Below, in pieces: positions 37,401 through 49,400 of a DNA stretch of 64,000 bases. Positions within the stretch are counted from its first letter, which is position 1. The number at the start of each line of letters is the position of its first letter. The position numbers and the translations under genes were made by a program. The notes beneath the pieces are model-generated. The model saw only the letters and a list, made by a program, of their open reading frames with translations, had not been told where the DNA came from and searched no databases. Source of the stretch: Trachythela sp. YZ-2020 (Eukaryota > Cnidaria > Anthozoa > Malacalcyonacea > Clavulariidae); NCBI GenBank assembly GCA_016169945.1, contig JADLSH010000373.1, forward strand, positions 558,001 through 622,000. Direction: 5' to 3'.

Positions 37401-40400
37401 AATTAAATTATGTACATAATCCTATAGGAGCACCATCTACGTGCGTTGCAATATCTTCCAGATATTATAAAACTACAGCGTCTGCTTTTCGAGAAATTTC
37501 ATCGTCGTTTGGATCGAAATGAAGCGGAGACATATACTCTGGGAAACTTCTTGAAAAGAGGTAAAAAATCATTTGGTTCAATTTTCATATTAACTTTACC
37601 TAATGTAAGTAAGGAAATGCTCACATTGAAGATTATAGAAGTCCTTTGAAATTTTACCAAAATAATACCAAAATAGATTTCTTAAGTGTCCATGCACTGC
37701 CCATCCAAATCACGTGTTCTGTTTCGGTATAAAATTGCAGTTGAATATTAACATGTTGCTGAGATAAAATATGCATATTTTAAATATTCCAGTCTTAGCT
37801 ATACATAATATGATTCAACTGCAATTTAATGTCGACATAGAACGTGTCTTTTGGATGTGCTGTCGATACTGCGAACTTAATTGCTTACTGATCTACCCTA
37901 CTCGCAAAAAGCGCGACGCATATAATGTTGTTCTAAGTTGAATTACCAATATGAACACTATTAACATCTCGACTTTCAAATGTAACAACGAACAGTTCAA
38001 AATTAAGGCAATTTGTCGATGATCGACAGTAGCTGAATCGAAAGGACCATAATATGGAAAAACATTCTATCTAATGGAACAGGTGTTTAAAAACATTAAA
38101 AACTTAAATGCGATATTGTCTAAATGGTCCAGGAGTGTCATGCATGCATGGGTCTGGCGAACGATCCGTTGCTGAGACTCACGACCCTCGTTTCCGTGTT
38201 CCTCAAAAACCACGTAGCCTAACGTCTTTGTATGCTTTGTTACCATTATTTTTATGAAAATAGTCTATCGTTAATCTGTTAATGTGTCGTTGAATTTCAC
38301 ATTTGCATGCTTTTTGTTTTCTTAATTTTTCCTTCAGCTCCTCAAATAAGAGAACAGTTCAATGCTTTGATCAACAGTTTTAGAATGGCTTGGAAAATTG
38401 TCCGATCGTCCCTTACCCAAGATGGTGAGTATTATTTCTTCTGAAACTCATTAACAATTCATACGCGTTTTCGCCTATCTGCAGTTCAATAATATCTCAG
38501 TGTAATAGCTTTATACCCTTAAGACTCCATCATTATTATTCTTTATTACTAATAAGACTTTTTTTAGGTCGTTTAATAGATTCGTATTGTGTGTTTAAAT
38601 TCATGGCCAGAAATCACGAACAAAGTTTTATCCTAACTAATTTGTATAATTATATCACTCATAAATATTGCTTCAACTGTAAGAAGTTCTAAAATTATAT
38701 AACAAGATCTTCTAAATCGTTTAATCTGAAAATAACATACGTCCTTTACATTTGTACAGAGTTTGGGTTAAAACTATAATTTGTACATTTCACTTTATGT
38801 AAAATTAGAGCACTAGTTATATGATAAAATGCATGCGGGGCCGGTTGTTCAAAGTGCAATGAACACTAACACGCTGAATTAAATTTTACCCCGCTCTTTT
38901 GGGCTGCATGTCCGTTCATTTCAAAACTTTAGAAAATAAAACGTCTATTGATCCAGACAAGATTTCTGGGAAAACATATTCAAGATTTGTAGATTTCGTT
39001 AACCTAGGATTAAGCTAATCGGCTTTCGAACACCCGGCCCTAGGATGGGCAGTTACCTAAACCAAGCTAATATTACACTAAATACTTTGACAGACTCTGT
39101 TTTTCAACCAGCGATTTTGGCAAGTTGCAAAATGATCTACCTTATTCTGAGATCTCGCAATTTACAACATGGCGTTATATACAATTGACTTTTTACAGTT
39201 GACGCCATATCTCAACATGATATGTAAATAAGCATGGAAATTACGTCCGTGATTTCTGGCCATGTACGTGGTCTTAAACCACTGGCGTTAGCGTTTTTTT
39301 CAACCCGGCAAAAATGATACTCTACTTGGAAATAACCACTATTTGTTGAAGGAGTTAGTGCGATATAAAAGCTTTACGTTACCTTCCTTTAAATCCCATC
39401 ATTATAATGGTTGATACCTTTACCTGATAAAAGAATACAAGTGTTAACATCTTTTATGTTAATTTTTATTAATTAAACAAGTTTTGAATGACAATGTGAT
39501 ATTGGCCTTTACCATATATTTTACCGAATCGTTGCGATTTTTCGAACACTTCGCGTAGGCATTTCGTGCAATAAAAGTCCGCGAACTTCAACACTTAATT
39601 GGTATTAACGGAGCTGATTACCCAATTAAAACCATGGTCGCTTAGCCCTGATACCTCCTAATTTCATTTTGTTGTAGTATAGCAAAGCAACCAATTTATG
39701 GTTTCTATTTTTCTTTATTAGGTCCTTTTTCAATTTCGCAGGAAATGAGTTCTATTGAAGTGACAAATTCGACGCCAATTTCCTTTTTTTTGCCTGCCAA
39801 TTCAGGGCAGGGAAGATGCGCTTTAGCTTTGAATAATTTTTTGGTGACCTTGCATAATGATTTTGTTGGCCGTTGTAAGAGCTTGCTGAAGGATGAGAGT
39901 AGGTGAGTGTAATAGTATTAGATGGGTTTTCTACACCTATTCGGCTTGTGCAAGTGACGTCACAATATTTAGCTTCCGCAACTTTGGGTGGCAAATTCCA
40001 CCATTTCCCATTGGACAAATTCAAGCTAATTGAAATGAAATCCAACATGGCTGACATTAATCGTACACCAACTTTCCTTAATAACTCGAGTTCTAGACAT
40101 GCTAAAACAACCAACTATACACCAAAATACTCCTCGTTGTTCAAGGATTCTAGCAAGATATATAACTTACCTTAAACTCAGTTTGTCGGAAGATATAAAC
40201 AAAAACGGCACGTCGATGAAATCCACGTCCACGATCATGCCACCCAAAATAGCAAAATATTTAGCATGGCGACCTCGCGTGACTGCACAGGCCGAATATG
40301 TCTTTTGCAACCGATTCCATGATGGTTGATTTTTAAAACACAAGGACATATATTCTATATTGCTGCTTGTATCAATCCAGATCGTAAAACTAAATATAGT

Positions 40401-43400
40401 ACGATTACAGGAGCTACTGTTAAAGCAGGCAAGAAATAGTAAATAGCTTAAATACCTCATTGTAACGACCAAGCTATGCTCTAAAGTCAACCACTTGAGT
40501 TCATGACATTTGACTGTAGATGTAACTAAGATTACTAGCAACTTATAATGAACGTAATTATAGACATATCAATAAAAGGTCCGTGAATGCTTCAAGTAGA
40601 CTTCAAGCCTTATATCTTTCGTAAAATTATTTTGTAATGTTGGCGCCCAGTGAGACATTGTGATGTCATGTGCAAACGAGTAATACTTGCATTTCAAAGA
40701 ATTTTACTACATTAGAATTGCATAATTTACATTTTATTCTATTTTTAGTTCACCAGACATCCCGTTGGCCAACATAACTAAGGCTCATCTTGTGGCATAT
40801 GATCCTGATAAAGATTTCTTACCAATGGCCCTCGCACACTGTGATTATTCTTTAAAAGTTGGCGAGGGAACAATGCTAGAGTTTAACTGGAAGTGTTTGG
40901 AAAGACAGCTGGTGGACAGATTCATCAGAGGAAGACCTAGACTAATATCGTTGGTAAATACTATAAATTATTTCCTTGTAACAGGAACAGTGAACATAAC
41001 CTGTATTTTCCAAATTTCGAAATACTAATTATTTTTGTATATTTTACGCATTTAACATGGTATGATAAAATGCGCATTACAACAGCTAATATATATACAG
41101 TAAAATACGATTTTTTCCAATAGTATCATGACCTGTATATAGCACTAATTAAAGAGCTGCATGACGTTTCAATATGGCGGATATCTTGGCTCGAACAAAA
41201 CGTCCGTGACCCCAACTTTCTACTATATAAAACGTATTCTTATAGGAAAAATGATGTCTAAAAATTCGGACCTGAATCGAAAAGCTTCCATTTTTTATAA
41301 AACTGTAGGGAGCCACCTTAAGTATTTGAAAATTAAAGAACTGCTGATCAAATAATTGTTGCAATAGCTCAATGTCATATACTTTTTTTGGTCAAAAACA
41401 TAAATAATTTTAGTGAAATGATCATATCAATTACCGAAACGTGTGATATTTCGCATCCTATGAGCTTCAATTTAATGTAAAAGTCAACCTTATACAATTC
41501 GTGTTCGCATGACTCAACGGCTTATTCCCATTGGCTTTCCGACAATCTTTAAGATAAAGTCGCACACGATATAATTCGCTGCTAAAAATACTTTTGCTTT
41601 AGCTACAAATTAATGCACTTAGTCTTAGGAATTTTTAGACGACGTACTACATATAACTATCCTAAAACTTCTAATCTGTCAGCTATACTAAATTGAGTTC
41701 TTATGACGCATTCCAACTCCCACGCGGGGCGACTCCAACAAGCTAAATTCGCTATACGATACTAATTGTTAAGGTAACAGTTCTATATTCGCATCTTTTT
41801 CCGTTTCTTATGCAGGATCTCTGTCTAGGATTGATCGTTGTATTCTCGCGCATTGTCTTTCAAATTTCGTATTTCCTTATATAGTTCTGTTATGTTTGCT
41901 TTGTATCGATGGCGGAAGCAACACAACACAACTATCAAAATTTATATGAAAATTGAGAGACAGAGACATTTGTATTATATTCTCGTTATATTGACATTTG
42001 ACAAATAATATTGTATATCTTCATTGTTTGCTTTTCTTAGGTTGAATTGTTTGTGTTTAGTAAGGATATTTGTGATGGAGAAGTATTTACAGCTTTGAAA
42101 CAGAAGATACGTCAGGTAGATTGAAATTTATGTAAAATCTGTCAAAACATTGACTGAAAAATAGCATGCATGTTAAACGTGTGCGTTCGAGTGTAATTAT
42201 GTCTTTACTAAACGTTGATAAAGAACAATTTTAAGCAAATCTGATAGGTTAGTACTTTGTGCATATTTTTCTTGTAATTATTCACTCAATCTTCCAGGAC
42301 TTTTTGTATCTGCGAATGCAGATATATTGCCATCGTGCGAGTGTGTTAGCTTGTAGCCATTCAGCGACGAGCTTATATCAGCCAATCAGCGATTAGTTTA
42401 CACCTCGTTTGACCAATTATATTGTTACTCTTTGATCTCGATGTATAACAGGATTGATATTGATTATTTCAAGATGGCGGACTACAGAAGTGCGAGAATT
42501 GTAAACATGAGTAAATATTTTAATTTTACGAAGAAAATTATACATCAAACCAACGACATTTTTATTTTCTGTACTCTTTTGAGCATGGCAAAAGTCGAGG
42601 GAGTATTTTTGTAAGTATTGGAAGTCTTTTAATAACATTTTAAACTGTGGAAATGAATCGCCAATTTACACAAAGTATTGACTTGACTGGACCTGCTATA
42701 TATCAATGTCATTTGAATCAGGAAATAAGGTAAGCCTATTTAAATATTGTACGAATATCCTGCATTATTCGAGCTTCTATTTCGATAAAGTTCACTCATA
42801 AAAGTGTTAAAATATTATATGTCTCAACACTATTTGGGTCAAATCAACAATAGTTCATGGTCGTTGTTTGTCATTTCCATAGTCAACATCGCCTCATACT
42901 AAGTTTACTTTTGATATTTGATTGGTAAAAAGATATAGGCACAATTTGGCATTTCTCTCCCAAACTGTTGTGGCTATAGGGGGACTAGGTGGTATGTAAT
43001 ATTTATAAGTGGTGTGTAAATACTGCTGTTTACTACAACCTTTATTCCCAAGTATAATAGATTCTGAAGGTTTCACAATTGTTTAAAAAATTGCTCCCAC
43101 GGGCTATAGGCCCTCATCCCTCTATGCACAATTGTTTAGGAGCAATATTAAAGTTCATACACTAATAGACCTCTTGTATTAATTGACCCATGGAAAAGAA
43201 GTTATAACTCAAATAATTACTTTATTAAATTATACAATTATGCAAATACGCATGAGCAGATACATGTACGCTTAGCGTACCTATTTTTCGTGTATGGAAG
43301 TGGTTTATTCTATCCCTTGCGCTAGGCACAATACACCCTGCCGGAAAAATTATCGACTGGGCTATATAGTCTCGCTATATAACCCTTTATCCATTTATTG

Positions 43401-46400
43401 GTGACACATTAAACGAAGTCATAGGGTTATAACAGATCATGCAAATTAGACCTTTCCATCATTGCTTCACCAACATCAAGATGAAAGGCTCTAACGCCAA
43501 TGTCGTTTTCACGAAAACGAGGCAAGGCAACGTACTTCCGGAAGGGTGTATTAGAAATTACTTAAGTATTCTAATTAATTACAAATTAAGATATTTCATA
43601 AATTTTCATTGACTCTCAGCTCAATGAGGCTAGAGTTGCGTCTGTGCAATTTATGCCGGCAAAGTAAGATGCTGTATGTATCTGGCAGGACAGTTCTGAT
43701 AGAATCTCTCGTCTAAATCTAAAACGGTTGTATAATTATTCCCACACAACAATTTAGACAAAAACACCAGACTCTTGTAACACAGCTAGGTTTCTCATAG
43801 ATTAGACTAACTAACACTTACCAATCAGATGTTTTTCACAAATGCGTGAAAAGTACACATATAATCATGAACATGATTATTGACGCTGTAGTACGGATGC
43901 TCTCTCTCTCCTATTTCATAGCAGGGGAGCAGCCTCGTACCCAGTCGCTTTGACTGGCTAAACGTTTGCGTTAGGGGCGCGCGGGACGACACGCGTGGGG
44001 ACGTCGTCTGCTACCGACTACTGTTTCCACGTGCGCATGCGTCACGCAAAAGCGTAGCAACTCAAAACGCCTGGGTAGGAGTCTGGCAGGGGAGAGTTTT
44101 TGATGTACATGGCCATGGGGTGCAACACGATATCAACTTATAGTCAATGCTGGAACTGTACAGAACTGTATTTCCTGTCGTCTTTGCAATACTTTTTTCG
44201 CTATTTTATGTTTGATTTGCTCGATTTACCTGCGTATATAATGGATATATATACTTTAAAGTAAAGTTTAAGATTCCTAAAAGTCCATTATTGTCATTTT
44301 AGGTGGAATTAACTCGCCCAGTCCAAGATCAAATATTGAATGAACTGAATCAGCTGACCGATGTTTGTGATGTTCTTAAATCACTCCATATTGCTATTGG
44401 ATTTCTGTCTTCTGCTGGGGGAGATCCGTCAATGTCTATCTATGAATACCTCCATTCAGGATTAAAGATGACATTTAAAAATGGCTTAAAAAGCGGGAAG
44501 GTAAATATTTCTATATTTACAGGAGTATAACTCTTCGATCCTTAAACCTTTTTTATCTTTAAACACAATTGGACAAACTTTAAACATACTTTAGCGGCTG
44601 TTTACCTTATTTTCTAACATGAAGGGGCCTCTTTTTGGCAATTTCTTTTTTAATCAACGTAATTGTTCGATTCAAAATAATACAGACGAAATTTGCAAAT
44701 TGAATTGTGCGCTCTACAAAAATCTTCGAAGAACTTTGGCAGAACCTTCGAAGAAGCTTTTCTCTTCAGACAACAAGTAAGTTGATTTCTGTTATTTCAA
44801 TCCAATTTTTGTATATTTCTGTTGTTTATTATAATATAAACATCGTTATTACTATATAATAGTAGTCACCGACACTAACCAAAACTAGATGGAGTAATAT
44901 AATTATATTAACTGCAAGTTTGGTTTGATTATGGTTTTTTATAGCTTGAATGACATTTGATTTTAATTTATGTATGCATTTGAATAATTTGCTATGTTTG
45001 GCGTTCAATATAGAGTTTCTTTGTAACATTTTGTAGTTATAACCATATTCAAAATAAAGATGACGAGGATGATGGTTTAATATCATCTTATGAATGCCCC
45101 CAAGGTCGGGGTTGCTCATTGAGAACAGCCCAAAGTTGGGGATTTTGCAAACATCCTGTGATCCATGCAAAAACTGGTGGTCAGTTTTTCTGAATATTTA
45201 CTTTACTACCACTATATATCGGGGACAGGGTATTTGAACAAAAAGCAATCTCATAACAGGAGTACATACCGCCATGTTGAATTGAATTAGTTTGCAATAT
45301 ATTTGTAATCTATTCAGTATTAAGTATTCAAAACGAAAATGAAGTTACATGGTAAAAGCCAAACTGTACGATGTTTGTGAAGAGAAGCTCACAAAAAGAA
45401 ATCTAAGCAATGGAATGACTGAAATTTTGTAATGTATTATTTACCAAAGGCACCTTGAGTGGAAACCTAATAGGTGTAACATTAATTGCTGCACAATTGC
45501 TGTAATCTTTGCTCTGGAAACTTATAATTGCAATGTAGGCATTATAAGAAATATATTTTATATTTTTGTATAGTCTTGTTGTCAAAAGTCTTTTCAGATG
45601 TTGTTTTTTGTGACAATGTTTACTGGGAACTCTTGCTGTCTATTAGGTTAACCACATGTACGCAATGCGTACCTATTTTTTGAAGTGGTGTCACGAAGTT
45701 GATCTCTGCGATTTTGTGCTCCGTATTATTGGTTTACTCTCTTCTTTGACTTAATTGTAACTTTTTGTGAGAGCACTGAACTTTAATAATAATAACTTAC
45801 TGACTGAGAGTGAGGGCAGTACGGGAAATATCAAGCCAAGGTCTTGCTGTATTGACCTCGCTATCGCTCGGTCAATACAGCAAGACCGAGGTTTGATATT
45901 TTCCCGTACTGCCCGAACGGTCGAGGTCAGTAAGTTTTTTATTATATGGCATTGTACGTTTGTAAAAAATGAAAAACATGGTCACGCGAGGGCAAAGTAC
46001 AAAGTCCGAAACATTTGCAAAATGTCAATTGTAAACTGAAATCTATTAACAGAGTTTTGGAAAGTATTTCAAGAAAATGAAGAGGTATTTAGTTATTTAA
46101 TCAAAGACAACAAATCTGAAAACAAAATATATGAATAAATAAACAGCACCGACATTCGACAAGTATGTTTTTAGTCCGCTTCATTTTATATTCATATCTT
46201 TTTTTGACTAACAAAAAAAGAAATTTTCGAAAAGAATCTTTAAATCTGTGGCTACTTTAATTGTATTTTTCTTTCAGATGGTGTCTAATTCCTACTGGCC
46301 ATCCGCAAATAAAATTTTCAGCTCTTCGCATGTTCAAAACACAAAATATTCTTGACTGTTTTTAATATAATAATAATAGTAAAAACATTGTGAAATTTAC

Positions 46401-49400
46401 CTTGTATTTCGACTTACGCCAACAAAAACCTAACCACAACAGTCACCCCTTTTCTGTCTTTTAGGTTTATTTTTCTTCGTTTAGAATATTTTGAAAGACT
46501 TTTTTGTTTGAAACTCGGTTCTCGTCGCAGCTTGGTAGGGCAATAAAAATACCGTATTGTCCGTGGGCAATACGGGAAAATCCTGCCTCGTCAGCTGCCA
46601 ATATATCAAATTGCCCGATTCACCAAAACAAATGCTTGCCATATAATAAATATATCCTTATTGAATTGTTAATTGTAAGTAGAAAACAGCTTTACATTGG
46701 TTTGCAGTTGTACCGTATAAACACTGGTTATAGATTCATATCTCGCTGTTTAGAAGTTCCTATAACCGCTAAGTAAACCCTAACGTGTAAACAGCGAGAC
46801 ATGAATTTATCTATATCCTATACGTGCTACCATACCTACGAAGTTACTGTTGTTGTGTCTTGTGTATTTTACTAGTTTAGATTAGATTTTAGTTTAGTTT
46901 AATTAGTTATATATATATTATATAGATTAGTTGAAATACTTCTTACTTTTGATGTTTCTAAGTATTTTTTTCTTTTAGGCTGAGCAGTTTTGTCAACTGC
47001 AACATATTGTATCACTGTGGCTGTTACTATCTTTAGAAAGGGCAAGAATATTGACAAAGCATAAACAGGTTTGTGCCACTAAGTTACAACTTTATAGGGA
47101 GGAATTTCGGCTAAACCTTCTGCATACAGAAAGTCTAGTACTGACATTATGTAGACGTTAATAATTGAAATTTATAGTCATTTTTACATTACGTCGATCT
47201 ACACTATAACTGAGGGATTCGGAATCCTCCAAAAATCTAGTTTCACGGTTGTACCTTAATTGAACAGGCAGAACCTTACGAGTTTTGGTATGATTCTGAA
47301 CGAAGTTTAACCTTTGATAAAGACACGCATTCCTCTTAGATATGTTATTAAAGATACCAGAAATGGCCGATGATCTAGTGCGTGTGTCTAACTTGTTAAC
47401 ACACAATACACTGTAGGTATATGGCTGACCTAAAATTTAACTAGGCCAAGTATTGCAGCTTTTTGTGAAAAAGTGTTCAAATTGTGAGCATGCTCCACGT
47501 TTTCCTCCGCCGACGTAGAAGGAAGTAAAGACAATATCCGCGAAGTAAAGGAACGCGGGTCATATACTCACTGTTTTTCTGTGAGTCGTTTTCAATATTA
47601 CATGGCTCAATGTCTCGTGTAACATGGCCATATCAAAAATACAAGTTTCAATACCATGTGCAATGGAGGTCTTCAATTTTCAGCACCCTATTACTCCCAT
47701 TTTAGGCATTGCGGAAACCCATGGCTTTTTCTTTCGTTATATTATGTCTATGTCGTTAGTAAAAGAGCCTTAATAGTTTTGAAAGACGTTATTTGTATAC
47801 ATGCAATAACCATGTTTATTATATGGCTTTATGAAATCCGCGGTTCTGATTGGCTAGCGAGCGGTCCGATAAAAGCCGTATCCGGACCGTGGTCCGGATA
47901 ACTAGTTATCCGGACCGGTGTCCCGGATTCAAAAATTTAAATTTAAATGCCCATCGTTATGGAAGCCAAAGTGCCAAACTGACAAACAACCGTCGTTGTT
48001 CGAAAAAAGTAACAGAATAGCTAATGAGGAAGCCATTTAAGAGCCATATAATAAACAGTTTATTGACCTCGGCTTGTTCGGTCTGTACAGTGAAATATCG
48101 GACCTCTGTTTTTTAGTACGGTAAAAGTGTTTGTATCATATTTACAAATGTACAATTATGTCATACAAATTATAAATAGTGTATCTGTTCCAAATTGTCA
48201 AAAATTCTCAATGTCCAAGTGAGATTGGCGTCAAGATAGCAAATTTGAACTTTTTTACCAAGCGAATTAGGACAAACGTAACCGACATTGTTAGTGTGAA
48301 TAAACGTTTTATTCCTCTTTTAGGATCCATTTGATGACGTATCGGATAAGGTGAAATCATCACTTAAAAAGAAACAGAAATTTGATTTAAACAGTGGATT
48401 ACAAAAGCTAAATGTCGATAAGTTTGTTCGTGTTTTGCTGGAATTTATTTTGCTTTACCTGAAGCATGTTCCTGAAGAGCAGTTACACTTTCCGTAAGTT
48501 AACACAGCTGGGGCCGGTTGTTCAAAAGCCGGTTAACGCTAACCCAGGGTTAAATTTGCCTAACCTATTGGGTTAAATTTTAACCTTGGGTTTGTTTGCG
48601 TTGTTCAAAGCAAGATTAACCGTAACCCGTCGAAAGGAGTGGAATTTCGTAAACACACAAAAATCTCGGTGAAACAAAGAGTGTACAAAGATTTTATGGA
48701 TGAAAACCAACCTCAAACACTAAATTCGAAGTCTTTGAATATTATTGAGATTCTTATTCGTCCTGTACGAGCCCATTGAGTTGCTTTACCTATACATGCT
48801 GGCGTTAAATTTTACGAGCATTAAAGACACAACAATTTAGATTGTCATGGTCTAAGCATGGACATCATAGTTAATAATACTGTAGACTACGTCGGTCTTC
48901 GCAAATTTTAGAATCCTTCAAGGGTTTTAGGTTTTGGTTTAACTATTCTGCAACGAGCTTCTAAGTATACAAATGAAAGTGGCAATAACTACATGTATGC
49001 AAAAATGACACTACTAGGCTTTGTGACAATAAGAGGCAATAAAACTATATAGGAACCGTTCTTTCCTTGGAACGAGTCTCAAGAACTGATCACTTTTGTT
49101 TTAAGCAGCCAATCACAAACATGTTCATTTTAGAATATTTTTTTCAAGAAATGAACAAACATATAACTTTACAAATTTATATTGGGTTTGTCTCTCAAGA
49201 CCAAGGGTTGATCCTATGAGGTAATCTATGTCGTACCAATGTGCGATGTTACTGTACTCAGGAATGACAGTTTATTAACAAGTTTATTCAAGAACAAATG
49301 CCGCAAATAATGTTGGAGAGTCAGTCTCGCTCGTAAATATGAATGTATAAATTGTTTTATTGGTTAGATACGACCACGGCAGCTTTGTTATAAACTATTT

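Noticed and set aside
44829..45170. 113-codon minus-strand open frame
   Set aside because: No recognisable motif. The opposite strand of part of it carries the more gene-like Cys/His stretch.
47158..47406. 82-codon minus-strand open frame in an intron
   Set aside because: No similarity recognised, no splice context, AT-rich composition like the surrounding intron.
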